Positions 1 to 14,245 of a stretch of 64,000 nucleotides of DNA are shown one piece after another. Under the pieces are notes generated by a model that searched no databases, had not been told where the DNA came from, and saw only the letters and a program-made list of their open reading frames with translations. Position numbers and translations under genes: made by a program. This DNA is from Allolobophora icterica (lineage: Eukaryota > Annelida > Clitellata > Crassiclitellata > Lumbricidae), in the NCBI GenBank assembly GCA_963556255.1, contig OY744607.1:56083789-56147788 (forward strand), written 5' to 3'. Positions within the stretch are counted from its first letter, which is position 1; each line of letters opens with the position of its first letter.

Positions 1-94
1 AAATGATAAAGTCGCTCCGATTACAATGGATTTGAGAGTAAATTATTAAGGAGCAGAGTTTTAGGATGACTTCAACGGAAGCCTTATAAACGAT

Positions 95-262
95 ATGAAG
101 CATACATACATACATATCTACATACACACATACGTGCATACACAAATACATACATACAATACATACATATCTACATACACACATACGTGCAAAAAAAATA
201 CATATATACAAATATACACACATACGTGCATATACAAATACATGCATACATATATACATGCA
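95..262. repeat. (CATA)n-like microsatellite
   Basis: Degenerate CATA/TACA repeats with interspersed CACATACG units. Open frames here are only repeat translations. Confidence 0.85.
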
Positions 263-265
263 TAC

Positions 266-420
266 ATCAATCAATCAATCAATCAAATCTTTTTATTGAA
301 GCCGTTAGAAAACAAAGCAGTATCAACATAACAGTGTCAGCATTTGCAATAAAAAGAGACCCAGAAGGGATAATAATCCCGTTATGTAGGGCCACCTAAG
401 ATTCATTACGATCACAATAA
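266..420 (-). repeat. Retroelement 3' tail with (TTGA)n end, inverted
   Basis: A (TCAA)n run followed by an A/T-rich polyadenylation-like stretch (TTTTTATTGAAG) has the layout of a minus-strand LINE or SINE 3' end with a short tetranucleotide tail. The same layout recurs at 16726, just left of the Polinton. No coding part is recognisable, so the family is not named. Confidence 0.35.
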
Positions 421-1583
<1,163 letters not shown>

Positions 1584-1789
1584 AAAAAATCCCCGACTCT
1601 TCCATACACCTACCCACCAACTCTTCATCTCTCACTTTCACATAAGCATTAATCCAGGCGATCAGTTCTGTAAGACAGAAAGGCAGTTTTGGTGGAATAG
1701 TAATTTGAAAATGTAAGTCTTCAGTTAAGAAGAGAAAACATTATCGACTGAGCGGAGGGGAACGGACAGACATAGGGAGAGTTCCAATA

Positions 1790-2345
1790 CCCGAGACTAG
1801 TAGCCGAAAGAGAGGGAGAAAGAGAGAAACAGAGATGGAGGGGGAGAGAGACATGACATGCTTTGTGCATCAACGATGCTCCATCGGTTGATGCTGATGT
1901 TGATCTTGAGTTGCTAATTAAAATGATAGAGAGATGATAGAGACAGGCACACAGACAGAGGAGAGACAGAGGCAGAGGCAGATACAGAGGCAGAGGCAGA
2001 GGCAGAGGAGAGGCAGAGGCAGATACAGACAGACAGAGACAGAGAGAAAGTGACAGAGAAGGAACCGGGAAAGAAGACAAGAGAGAAAACGCAGCGATGA
2101 GAAGAGATAGACACACAGATAGAGGCAGAGACAGCGACAGTTAAAACCACAGAGACAGCAGGAGACACAACTGCAGGAAGAGATGGCGACAGGAATAGAG
2201 ACAAAGGCAGGTAAGCGATGAAGACAGAGACAGACATTGACAGAGACAGTGACATGTCCACAGATACAAACACACACAAACACGTACAAACAGACAAAGA
2301 CATACAGACACCCAGACAGACACGAAGACACATACACGCACAGAG
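1790..2345. repeat. Purine/GACA-rich low-complexity tract
   Basis: Degenerate GAGACAGAGGCAGA-type sequence, almost without T on the plus strand, grading into CACAGACA units. The long minus-strand ORFs (Ser/Leu/Cys/Val-rich) are translations of this tract, not genes. Confidence 0.85.
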
Positions 2346-3489
2346 ATGGTAGTGTCAGAAAGTGAAACCAATTCTTCAATGCATCATATTCATTCACGTG
2401 GTCAACAGTTTTATCGCATTCTGCCCAGCTGGTCAGTACTGGTCACTCTGACCCCGCAGCTGACCCAAGCCATCGGACAGTTTATCAACGCCGAACGTCC
2501 AGCATTTGACCACACAGTCGGTTGCCCATTGGACGCCCCATGGGCTACATATACGGCGCCAAGTAGGGTGCCGACGAACCCACGAAATCAACGGACCGGA
2601 ACATTAGTGTATTCGACTTCACAGTCTGCTGGTTCTGGATCATTAACAAAAAGCAGCTGCGCTGAAGCAGAGATAATTAGGACGACGTTGATTAGTCGTC
2701 AAGCGTCTCAGTCCGAATATCTATGTGGAACAATGGACGCAAAGAAACCCCTATGTAATTGTTATTGTCGTAATATGTTATGTGATGTGTTGTGCAATGT
2801 TATATCAAATTATGCTATTATGTCATGTTATGCAATAATTATTTAGGGACCTGCGAATCACAAATTGTCAGTCGAATCGAATCTCGAATGGAATCAGCGG
2901 GTACCAGTTTGATATTCATGAAGCTTGATAGCACAGGCATATCCCAGTATCAATATATCAATACGTTTTCTGCAGTTTAAAATCAATTAAATTAAACATT
3001 AAGCTAATAAACAGAATTAAAAATAATACAACAAATTTATGAGTTAAGTAATGTACCAATTGCCTAACCGCACTTTGGTATACATACATCTAAGCGGAGT
3101 ATAATATTCTAATTATTAAAACCTTTTCTTGCCAGAGGGTTTACTGTTGTCGCGTGCCGCGTTGAACATAGAAATTCAACAACCAATCCACGCGCAGTAA
3201 ACAGTTAAAACAATTAGTTTACAACAAAGTGCGTCAAGGACTAACATTTTTCCTAAAAATGATTCGAAATTTTTTCGAATCATGACATAATTTTCGAATC
3301 GAATCGAATACCGCCGTCCGATTCGTTAACAGTGCCCGACACTTACGCCACTTCCCATCTTGCCCAGTGCCCCCCCCCCATCCATCGGACCTGGCGAACC
3401 GCCGAACGTGCAGTTGTGTCCAAGAAGGTGAAGTACTCCACCATTACCATGGCGCACCCATGCCTTTGTAGCGGTCACCTTGGAAACCG
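2346..3489. other. No gene recognised; one short perfect palindrome
   Basis: Mixed-composition sequence with an open frame of 166 codons (2346-2846) that has no motif I recognise and ends in low-complexity Cys/Tyr/Ile codons. A perfect inverted repeat with 11-bp arms (ATGATTCGAAA and its complement) lies at 3259-3269 and 3273-3283, followed by further TTCGAATC copies to about 3325. Confidence 0.5.
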
Positions 3490-3760
3490 GCCGCTCTTTG
3501 AGCATGGAGGGACTGCAGTTCATAGCAGAGTTGGGAAACAGGAAAACGGCCGCTCTTGCATGGAGCATGGAGGGACTGCAGTTCATAGCAGAGTTGGGAA
3601 ACAGGAAAACGGCCGCAACCCACGATCAACTGGAGATCTCAGTTTTATTCCAGCGGATTTCGGTGGCTCTTCAACTGGGGACACCATCTGCCTCTCCAGG
3701 ACATTGTCGCCGCTGCCTGAATTCTGCTGAGATGGCGCTTCAGGCAACAATAACAAAAAT
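3490..3760 (+). pseudogene. Retrotransposon ORF2 C-terminal fragment with 63-bp tandem duplication
   Basis: The plus frame contains GLQFIAELGNRKTAA twice, followed by a VLFQRISVALQ segment. This matches the pattern LxFLSxLGRRLT...FLFQRxSVAxQRFN, which I associate with the C-terminal tail of invertebrate LINE-like polyproteins. The first segment is duplicated in tandem (about 63 bp, near 3500-3610), so the piece has diverged after insertion. No reverse transcriptase core is present. The frame then runs into the trinucleotide array. Family assignment is by remembered pattern only. Confidence 0.45.
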
Positions 3761-3882
3761 AGCGTTAATAATAATAATAAACCTTACTATACTAAATTTT
3801 ACAATCGTAATCGTAATCTCCAAACTTCTAAAGCGCCACTCGAAGGCCAAGCTCAGGGCACCAGCCAATTCACGAGCGCTAA

Positions 3883-4880
<998 letters not shown>

Positions 4881-5710
4881 CAGGGTGGGCCTGCAGTAGG
4901 AATGCAACTAATTTGAATGGATATAACTTGAACAACTGTTATCCAAACATCGTGCTCAATACACTAAATTGAAACTAATCATCCACTACTCTACTATATA
5001 CTCTGTCAAATCTTGCACTGATATACGGCACCGTTGTTATAAAATTTCGGTGCGGCGCACACCTCTCAATTTCGAATGTAAATATTGAACATCATGCATG
5101 CATGGCGCCGCTCACGGAAGAGGATAGAAGTTTAATCCAAATTTTAAGAGCGGAAATAGGATACAATGCACGTCAGATGATGATAGAATTCCCTTCTAGA
5201 AAATGGAATAAATATGCTCTACATCGATTGATTAAACAAACTGATGCTACGGGAACGTCTAACAGCCGCAACTGTGGTCGCAAACGTTCTGCGCTAACAG
5301 CTGCGAACATTGCACAAGATAACCCAAGCACTGGTGGACTCAGCCATCGATCAGTGGTCGTCTCGTGTTGATGCAGTCATTAAAGCACGTGGTGGACATA
5401 TTGAATATTTGTTTGACTGGTGATAAATTCACTCAAGATATTAATAATATTGTTAGTACTAAGTGATTGCTTAGAATTGACATCTTCAGTTTCAGACTTT
5501 TGTTTTTTTCTTGCAGTTTTATGGCAAGAAAATGGCACATCGAATATTAATATGATTATCTCAAAACATCGTAATAGTATCTCGTAGATATTTTGCAGAA
5601 TGATAAAATGGATAATTATCTTCAATCTGATATATTGGACAAGACGCTCAGATAAAAATTATTCAAGGTATAAGGCGTCAAAGTTGTTGCATTTCTACAG
5701 ACCCACCCTG
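4881..5710 (+). mobile_element. mariner/IS630-type element, internally deleted
   Basis: The 830-bp element starts CAGGGTGGGCCTG and ends with the imperfect complement (CAGACCCACCCTG). TA dinucleotides flank both ends (4879-4880 and 5711-5712), as expected for Tc1/mariner insertion. Inside are the N-terminal DNA-binding part of a transposase and its extreme C-terminus, but nothing of the DDE catalytic core, so the copy is non-autonomous. The imperfect TIRs suggest it is not recent. Confidence 0.85.
5102..5423 (+). pseudogene. mariner-type transposase, N- and C-terminal ends only
   Basis: The frame opens with MAPLTEEDRSLIQILRAE, a helix-turn-helix start seen in IS630/mariner-like transposases, and continues through a basic GRKRSA linker. 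About 75 codons in, the sequence jumps to the family's C-terminal end (IDQWSSRVDAV to GGHIEYLFDW), which is readable only in the +1 frame and terminates at 5421-5423. All three catalytic acidic residues are absent. The parts present suggest one internal deletion that also shifted the frame. Confidence 0.8.
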
Positions 5711-6187
5711 TATATATAATATAAATATATTTATATATATATATATACAACATGAAATCGACGTCTGTAAATATGTATATATAAATAGCAATATGTACAT
5801 GTATTATGTATAGGTAGAAGTGTTTGATGCTGAGCAAAGAGAACGAACGACGAAAGGATGAATGAAAGAGAAAAAGAGAAAAACTGAACACGAAAAATCC
5901 CAACGGAATTCAGACGCTGAACTATAGAGATAAAAACACGTATTCTCCATCAAACCGTTACGCATTGATATACAACACATCTACCGTGTATGAATATATA
6001 TCACAGATAAATGTATATCAATATACATATATACATATATGGATGTATGTATATTGTGTGTGGGGGAGCGTAGGGAGGGCTGATGCCAAAGCTATAGAAT
6101 ATCTCCATCTAAATTTTCATCATTGATATCTGCGTTGATCTCTGATATTGATGGCACTCCGTGTTTATTAAGAAATGGAGAACAACC

Positions 6188-6189
<2 letters not shown>
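5711..6189. other. No gene recognised
   Basis: A/T-rich sequence with scattered TATATA runs. No coding or repeat assignment. Confidence 0.6.
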
Positions 6190-6261
<72 letters not shown>

Positions 6262-6348
6262 ATACTTATATATGTATATACCTATATATACTTATATATA
6301 TATATATATATATATATAGTTTATCTACTTATATATATATATACACAC
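6190..6348. repeat. (TA)n microsatellite
   Basis: TA dinucleotides with TATATACA/TATATACT interruptions. Confidence 0.95.
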
Positions 6349-6567
6349 TTAGTCCTTAGTCCTTCCCTTGCAGGTCTTTACTTCGGGCAATGCTTTTTCT
6401 CCATTCGTTTCTGTCCATTGCCAATCGTCTTCCAGTCTCGTCCCATGACATCCCAAGCGTCTCAAGTCGTCTCTTATGGTCTCCGACCAATTCTTCCGTG
6501 GTCTTCCCCTTCTCATTTTCCCTTCATGGATCCAGATCATCCCTTGATTGGCTCTTCTATAATACAA
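6349..6567 (-). pseudogene. LINE ORF2 C-terminal tail fragment
   Basis: On the minus strand a 72-codon frame contains [20 protein letters not shown], followed by RRLG and a W-rich tail. This resembles the RGRPxxxWxxxIxxDL(x)xLG motif at the end of many non-LTR retrotransposon polyproteins. Nothing upstream (to the right) carries reverse transcriptase motifs, so this is a severely 5'-truncated copy. The class is clear but the clade is not. Confidence 0.6.
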
Positions 6568-6664
6568 ATAAACATAAGTATATTAACTTGTGCATGAAAG
6601 TTTTATTATTTAAACACATGTGTGCATATATATATTTTTGACGTATACAAGTAGGCCCTATATA

Positions 6665-6913
6665 CACCGTGAGGCATAAAAAAGGAAGCCCCTGGAAAAA
6701 TCGTTATTATTTTAACAATATTCAAACAATGTCAATGAAATTCATGAAATTTATAGCTAACGATTTAGCGGAAATTTGTTATAGGGCCTTTTTAAAAATA
6801 AAATTATTGATTTTAACGATAGATGTTTTGGCGTAAATTGCATTTGTTTTGATCAATTATTGAATGAGTTATAACGATTTTTCTAGGGGCTTCCTTTTTT
6901 ATGCCTCACGGTG
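6665..6913. mobile_element. mariner-like MITE
   Basis: A 249-bp element with about 43-bp TIRs starting CACCGTGAGGCATAAAAAAG. The two arms differ at one position (...CCCCTGG versus ...CCCCTAG). TA duplications sit at 6663-6664 and 6914-6915. The interior is A/T-rich and non-coding. The near-identical arms suggest recent mobilisation in trans. Confidence 0.9.
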
Positions 6914-6915
6914 TA

Positions 6916-7950
<1,035 letters not shown>

Positions 7951-7994
<44 letters not shown>

Positions 7995-8001
7995 CATCAT
8001 C

Positions 8002-8065
<64 letters not shown>

Positions 8066-8220
8066 TCATCATCATCATCATCATCGTAATCATAATCATC
8101 GTCGTCGTCGTCGTTGTCGCCGTCATCATCATCATCATAGTCGTCGTCATCATCATCGTCATCATCATCGTCATCGCCATCATCATCTTTATTATTATCG
8201 CTATCATCAAAATCACCATG
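7951..8220. repeat. Compound trinucleotide array (ATT, AAT, ATC, GTC)n
   Basis: ATT block, AAT block, then ATC/GTC mixtures. All associated ORFs (Asn, His, Ile, Met runs) are artefacts. Confidence 0.95.
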
Positions 8221-8253
8221 ATGATAATCTTGCTTTTAACTTAACAGTTAACA

Positions 8254-8328
8254 CTTAATAATAGCACTTAATATAAGGGTCATAGTGCGCTTAATAATAG
8301 CACTTAATATAAGGGTCATAATACTTAA
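8254..8328. repeat. Short tandem direct repeat
   Basis: Two adjacent copies of a unit of about 38 bp containing TAATAGCACTTAATATAAGG. Confidence 0.8.
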
Positions 8329-9005
8329 AAGGTGTTATGTTATCATTACGATCATCTCTATATCTGCACATAAACACCAATAAAGTTACCATTATCATTA
8401 GTAGCAGATGCATTGTCATCGTTATCATTTTCGTTATCATTTTCGTTATCGTCACTTCGTCCAAATCGTTATCAGTTTTATTATCAGTGTCACTATCACT
8501 CTATCTCTATCGCTGTCACTATCGCTATCAAATATCACTATCTCTGTCGCTGTTGCTATCGATATGACTGTCGCTATCACTAACTCTACACTAACTCTAT
8601 GACTGCGCTATCAACATCACTCTCGCTTTCACGATCTGCATCGCTATCAATACAAATATCGCCACCGCTATCACTGTCTATCTTTGTCGTTATAGCACTG
8701 TCGAATCAATATCACTATCGCTGTCACTTTTATCATTTCTACATCAAGTTTTACATGTCAACTTCTTCAACAGCTAATATTGCAGCGACTACTTTTACTT
8801 TATTGAACATGTATTTTCCATTAGATTAAAATCCGATTTCTACTCTCTTAAACCCTGTGTGTATCTTTGGAGAATTGCTCAATCTCGCCGAGTTCTAAGC
8901 TTCTTTGATGAATTTCTACACTCCATACAATTCAATTTCTTGGAGGCTAAGTTCCGTCGAAATACGACAGATTCAGTAAATCTCTCTCGTAGATTCCCTG
9001 ACTCA
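8329..9005. other. Degenerate (TATCAC/TATCGC) low complexity; no gene
   Basis: From 8380 to 8740 the sequence is a decayed hexanucleotide-type repeat of ATCACTATCGCTGTC flavour. The rest is unremarkable. Confidence 0.6.
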
Positions 9006-9412
9006 GTCTAAGGATCCATCTTTGTCTGTCTGTTTGTCTGTCTGCCTCTCTCTCTGTATGCATATATCTTTCTCTCTCTGTGCTCTGCCTGTCTGTCTCT
9101 AACTCACTCTTTCTCTTTCGCTATTTCAACCTTTCTTTTTCGCTCTCTCTTCGTCTCTCTCTTCGTCTCTCACTCTCTCGTTCTCTCATTCTCTCACTCC
9201 TTTTCTCTCTATTTCGCTTCTATCTGTTTCTGTCTCTGCATCTCTCTCTCTCACTATCTTGCTCTGTCTTAGCCTGCCTGTCTCTCACTCTTGCATACAC
9301 TCTCTCACTCACTCATCACTCTCTCTCACTCACTCACTCACTCACACCCACCCACTCACCCACCCACCCACTCACTCACTTACTAAATCACTCACTAACT
9401 AGCTGTCTGCCT

Positions 9413-9456
<44 letters not shown>

Positions 9457-9515
9457 TACACACACACACACACACGCACACTCACTCTCTTTCTCTCTTA
9501 AATCTCTCTCCGTTG
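9006..9515. repeat. CT-rich tract with (TC)n, (CTCA)n and (CA)n
   Basis: Pyrimidine-rich TCTCTC/TCACTC sequence, including pure (TC)n at 9418-9450 followed by (CA)n. Confidence 0.9.
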
Positions 9516-10205
9516 TCTTTTTCTCCTAATCCCTCCTTCCACGCAGTTAATCCCACCTTTCCAGGACCATCCCTCCCTCCCTCTCGCCTTGTAACCGAAT
9601 TCAATTTCCGTTTCTTGTGTTGTCCCGTCTATCTGGGTTCGAACCCAACCGATCGATACAACTTCACGCAAGTGGAAACTGCTGCCTTAGCACCACCAGC
9701 ACCACCATCACCCCAACCACCACCACCACCAGCTAATAGTATTTCCACCCAACTCCAGTTGCGATCAGATTAAGTCCGGGTTTGAGTTGATTGAAGGGGC
9801 CAATACAAATACATACACACATACACGCATACATGCATGCATACATATATGTAAGTCTAACGCAAATCCATTATACACTGTATACAGACGTTTGTTAATC
9901 TCAGTCCGTCAAGGCGTTACATGTATAGGTCCACTATTGGTCACAAGCACAACGTCCAATTTGAGGAGCGCTCTCTGAAGTGCCTATTTGCAGATGTTCA
10001 AGGCACAACCGCCTATTCAAGACCCAACATCTACTAATTACAACCGCTAATGGTCACGCATACTTCTATGCATATACACATATACATGCATACACAATAC
10101 ATATATACATACATAAATTAGATACTCCTGAAATGTACATCAAGACTTTCCCGTTCTGAAAAGACAAAGCGACTATCAAACGGAAATGAGAAAGAGATAG
10201 GCCAA
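9516..10205. other. No gene recognised
   Basis: Contains a short ACC-rich run (9690-9735) and a few CATACA units (9810-9850, 10070-10115). No coding signal. Confidence 0.55.
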
Positions 10206-10672
10206 GAAGATGATGTTGCAGATCACTTCGCAACCTTCGATTATGTTGTAGATCACTTGGTAACCTTCGATCATGTCGTAGATCACTGGGCAACCTTCGA
10301 CCATGTCGTAGATCATAGGATCATAGTCGTCCGGAGGGTGGGCAAAGGGGCACCCCCTGGATTTTGCGCATATTTAAAAAAAATAAAATCTTTTGATTTA
10401 CAACAGTTCCAACACGATTTTCAATGCGAAAAACACACTTAATTATTTAGGTGAAGTCCTTGATCCTTTTTTAAAGTTGATGTAACGTGTTCTATGTTAA
10501 TGAATAGCTATTACATGCAAAAACGTCATTTTGCCCGCTCGCTAAAAACGTCATTTTGCCCGCTCGCTAACAAAAATTTGCATCCCCAACAAAAATTCCT
10601 GCGGGCGCCCATGTCGTAGATCACTGGGCAACCTTCGATCATGTCTCAAATCACTGGATAACCTATTCTGAA
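10206..10672. repeat. 30-bp minisatellite interrupted by an inserted repeat
   Basis: Four or more copies of a 30-bp unit containing GTAGATCACTGGGCAACC run from 10206 to about 10320 and resume at about 10612 as one further copy and a decayed one. The intervening sequence is a dispersed element (next entry). Confidence 0.8.
10325..10612. mobile_element. Dispersed repeat ending GGGCGCCCATG, copy 1
   Basis: Shares a long stretch with 51720-51925, including ACACGATTTTCAATG, AATTATTTAGGT and ATGAATAGCT segments. It ends GCGGGCGCCCATG against GCAGACGCCCATG in the second copy. The left part is CCCC-rich (GGGCAAAGGGGCACCCCC). The G+C-rich ends around an A/T interior suggest a DNA transposon, but I cannot define clean TIRs or a target duplication, and the superfamily is unassigned. 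Confidence 0.55.
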
Positions 10673-11189
10673 AAGATGATTGCATCTCTCAGTTCGGAAC
10701 TCTTTGGCTAGACTCGTATGGGCAAGAGATGGACATAACCTCTGTGCTCAAATCTTTACTTCAGGATCATCATATATAGGATTTATTTTCAATTAGGCTC
10801 ATAGTTTATAAAACACTGAATTCTGGTCAACCACAATAAACTTACTTCAGAGCTCCAAAACCATCCGTCCCAATTACTCTGACATATTATTCAGAGATCA
10901 TCTGATTATCTTTCTCTGGTCATACCTAAAACTATAGAACCGGTCTTGATGAACGATCTTTGTCTTTTTAGATTTTGGAACTCTCTGTTCATTGTGCTCA
11001 GTCGCTTGTGTCATTTCGTCATGGTCTAGGATCGAAATTAACTGTGCCGACACCAGTGAGTGAAATAGCAAGACAATCATTTACAGTATACTTTATCCAT
11101 GCATGGCCATGGATAATTTATATGGTGAGCGGATATTGTTGTAATGTGAAATTATACGCTCCACCTATATAGAGTGCGGTGACAGTGAC
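10673..11189. other. No gene recognised
   Basis: Mixed-composition sequence without coding or repeat features that I can support. Confidence 0.6.
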
Positions 11190-11275
11190 ATTATTCATTC
11201 ATTCATTCGTTGTGAGGATTTGATATAGCGTCTCTACAAGATACCTACTCAGAAGCGCTCCCAGCTCAGTCACGG
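11190..11275 (-). repeat. LINE 3' end, inverted, (GAAT)n-tailed
   Basis: Reads (ATTC)n, then TATAGCGTCTCTACAAG...CTACTCAGAAGCGCTCCC. This is the reverse complement of the LINE 3' end at 56925-56990, with scattered substitutions. Confidence 0.7.
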
Positions 11276-11817
11276 CTAAAGAAATGAGATTTGAGGGACT
11301 TACAAAAAGCAGCTAGAACTTTGATTATGCTAAGAAATTCCTATTTTAATTGTAATTTAATAATTAAATTGTTTAAAAGTCCATGTTAGATTTTTCTCTA
11401 CTGTACCGGGTGTGCTCACCGTCTAGGGTTTCCATTGGTAACTCCCACTCTAATCCACTCTGTACTACTATAGTAGGAAATTATACTCTAGATTTGTTAT
11501 CAAGTTAATATTTTAAAATCACAACTAAAATCAATACTTCACAAAATGAGTGGTGGGACAAAAATCAGTAGGGGGTCTATTCCGGGCAGTGGTGGGACAT
11601 TTGTCCTACCACTTAAAAAGTTAAAATATGCACTGGGCAGACATGAAGCATAGGCAGAGCCGCAGAGACACATATATACGGAGAGAGACACACAAGTACA
11701 TTTGACCAGAAATACTGACATTAAAGCAAAATCCAAACTTCCAAACAAGAATACAAACAAGCGGGCAACTTGAGGCAAGCCCCATATACCCAAACGAGGA
11801 AAGTAAAATAAAACAAT
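11276..11817. other. No gene recognised
   Basis: A/T-rich sequence with no supportable feature. Confidence 0.6.
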
Positions 11818-11822
11818 AATGA

Positions 11823-11856
<34 letters not shown>

Positions 11857-11938
11857 GGTGGTGGTGGTGGTGGTGGTGGTGGTGGTGGTGGTGGTGGTGG
11901 TGGTGGTGGTGGTGGTGGTGGTGGTGGTGGTGGTGGTG

Positions 11939-12002
<64 letters not shown>

Positions 12003-12026
12003 AGACAATGATGATGATGATGATAA
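11818..12026. repeat. Compound trinucleotide array (GAT, GTG, AGT)n
   Basis: GAT repeats, a long pure GTG block (about 110 bp), AGT repeats and a final GAT cluster. Confidence 0.97.
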
Positions 12027-12177
12027 TAAGAAAAAATTACAAAAATAGAGTTCTGTAAGCATAGACGGCGATTTCTAGGCAGTTGTTCGCTAGATGCCAG
12101 GGTGAACCATAGAAATATCTGTTCTGCAGATAGTTGTTCAGTTTCATTCGTTCCATGGCGCTAGAAAACTAAGAAAA

Positions 12178-12330
12178 AGATCAGTCCCTCAAGCTAGCCT
12201 GAGAAGTATCCATTGGTTTGAAGTGTTAGCGACTTCGTTTTTCTTAGTCTCAGCATATATTAGGGCAGTTGGCTAATCTTCTCCCTCGCCGTCTCATTTT
12301 CTCACCGACAGCGTACTCATTACAGCTGAG
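12178..12330 (-). repeat. SINE body, minus-oriented copy
   Basis: Its reverse complement matches the SINE body at 55600-55745: a CGGTGTAAGATGA-like start, GAGGACTGGCCA-like middle and AAATGAAGTCGCTAACAC segment. It faces the plus-oriented copy at 12360, with a shared centre near 12340. No tRNA-like head remains. Confidence 0.7.
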
Positions 12331-12359
12331 TTGGTGAAAAATAGATTTTAGATTTCTTT

Positions 12360-12540
12360 CGCCACTCAGTTAACTCAATTCAACCGTACACTGTCGGTGT
12401 AAGATGAAACGGCGAGGAAGAGGACTGGCCACCCACCCTCATATGCCGAGGCTTAGAAAATGAAGTCGGTAACACTTCATACCCATGGCTGCCTTAGGGC
12501 TAGCTTAAGGGACTGCTCGTCTTCTTCTTCGTCTCCGTCT
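12360..12540 (+). repeat. SINE body, plus-oriented copy
   Basis: Contains GTCGGTGTAAGATGAAACGG, AGGACTGGCCACCC and TTAGGGCTAGCTTAAGGGAC, all matching the copy at 55463-55745. It forms a head-to-head inverted pair with 12178-12330, able to fold into a hairpin of about 150-bp arms. It runs into a CTC/CTT-rich tail up to 12585. Confidence 0.75.
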
Positions 12541-12830
12541 CCGTCTCCTCCTCCCCCTACCCCTCCTCCTCCTCCTCCTCATTGTTCTTAGTTATTTGCA
12601 AATTGATATTCACTTACTTTACATGCACCAGGGAGCTCTACGCTCAGTGGTTAAATTGGTCATCCAGAGGTGGCGGATCTCCAATTATTTTTAAAGCACA
12701 TGGCTAATCTATTATAGGCCTAAACGGTTTAACTGATATTCGCTTTTTGTTCTTCTAATAAAACTAAAAATGCATAAAATATGATGCGTATAATCGATTA
12801 CTGCAGCCAAGGATATATTTATGTGACGGG

Positions 12831-14240
12831 TCGCCACTTTCAGGTGATGAGTCTCCACTTTCAGGTGATGAGTCTCCACTTTCAGGTGATGAGTCTCCAC
12901 TTTTAAGTGATGAGTCTCCACTTTCAGGTGATGAGTCTCCACTTTCAGGTGATGAGTCTCCACTTTTAAGTGATGAGTCTCCACTTTCAGGTGATGAGTC
13001 TCCACTTTCAGGTGATGAGTCTCCACTTTCAGGTGATGAGTCTCCACTTTTAAGTGATGAGTCCCCACTTTCAGGTGATGAGTCTCCACTTTCAGGTGAT
13101 GAGTCTCCACTTTTAAGTGATGAGTCTCCACTTTCAGGTGATGAGTCTCCACTTTCAGGTGATGAGTCTCCACTTTCAGGTGATGAGTCTCCACTTTTAA
13201 GTGATGAGTCTCCACTTTCAGGTGATGAGTCTCCACTTTCAGGTGATGAGTCTCCACTTTCAGGTGATGAGTCTCCACTTTCAGGTGATGAGTCTCCACT
13301 TTCAGGTGATGAGTCTCCACTTTCAGGTGATGAGTCTCCACTTTTAAGTGATGAGTCTCCACTTTCAGGTGATGAGTCTCCACTTTCAGGTGATGAGTCT
13401 CCACTTTTAAGTGATGAGTCTCCACTTTCAGGTGATGAGTCTCCACTTTTAAGTGATGAGTCTCCACTTTCAGGTGATGAGTCTCCACTTTCAGGTGATG
13501 AGTCTCCACTTTCAGGTGATGAGTCTCCACTTTTAAGTGATGAGTCTCCACTTTCAGGTGATGAGTCTCCACTTTCAGGTGATGAGTCTCCACTTTCAGG
13601 TGATGAGTCTCCACTTTCAGGTGATGAGTCTCCACTTTCAGGTGATGAGTCTCCACTTTCAGGTGATGAGTCTCCACTTTTAAGTGATGAGTCTCCACTT
13701 TCAGGTGATGAGTCTCCACTTTCAGGTGATGAGTCTCCACTTTTAAGTGATGAGTCTCCACTTTCAGGTGATGAGTCTCCACTTTCAGGTGATGAGTCTC
13801 CACTTTCAGGTGATGAGTCTCCACTTTTAAGTGATGAGTCTCCACTTTCAGGTGATGAGTCTCCACTTTCAGGTGATGAGTCTCCACTTTCAGGTGATGA
13901 GTCTCCACTTTTAAGTGATGAGTCTCCACTTTCAGGTGATGAGTCTCCACTTTCAGGTGATGAGTCTCCACTTTTAAGTGATGAGTCTCCACTTTCAGGT
14001 GATGAGTCTCCACTTTCAGGTGATGAGTCTCCACTTTTAAGTGATGAGTCTCCACTTTCAGGTGATGAGTCTCCACTTTCAGGTGATGAGTCTCCACTTT
14101 TAGGTGATGAGTCTCCATTTTTAGGTGATGAGTCTCCACTTTAGGTGATGAGTCTCCACTTTTAGGTTATGAGTCTCCATTTTTAGGTGATGAGTCTCCA
14201 CTTTATGTGATGAGTCTCCACTTTTAGGTGATGAGTATAA
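12831..14240. repeat. 21-bp tandem array (about 67 units)
   Basis: Unit core GATGAGTCTCCACTTTC plus AGGT, repeated for 1.4 kb. A second variant (CTTTTAAGTGATG) is interspersed at spacings of 3,4,3,4,7,3,2,4,7,3,4,4,3,3 units. The 4,7,3 motif occurs twice about 336 bp (16 units) apart, which indicates segmental amplification. Because 21 is a multiple of three, the minus strand stays open for 475 codons as a METHHLK/VETHHLK heptad. I regard this as non-coding because the flanks show no gene structure. Units decay at the right edge (14100-14240). Confidence 0.95.
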
Positions 14241-14245
14241 GTGGC

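Noticed and set aside
2346..2846. 166-codon plus-strand ORF
   Set aside because: No recognisable motif, unusual Cys/Tyr/Ile-rich end from A/T sequence, no splice or conservation evidence.
12712..14139. 475-codon minus-strand ORF of METHHLK/VETHHLK heptads
   Set aside because: It is the translation of a 21-bp tandem array whose period is a multiple of three; no promoter, splice signals or non-repeat coding part. Kept as a repeat and only flagged for transcript checking.
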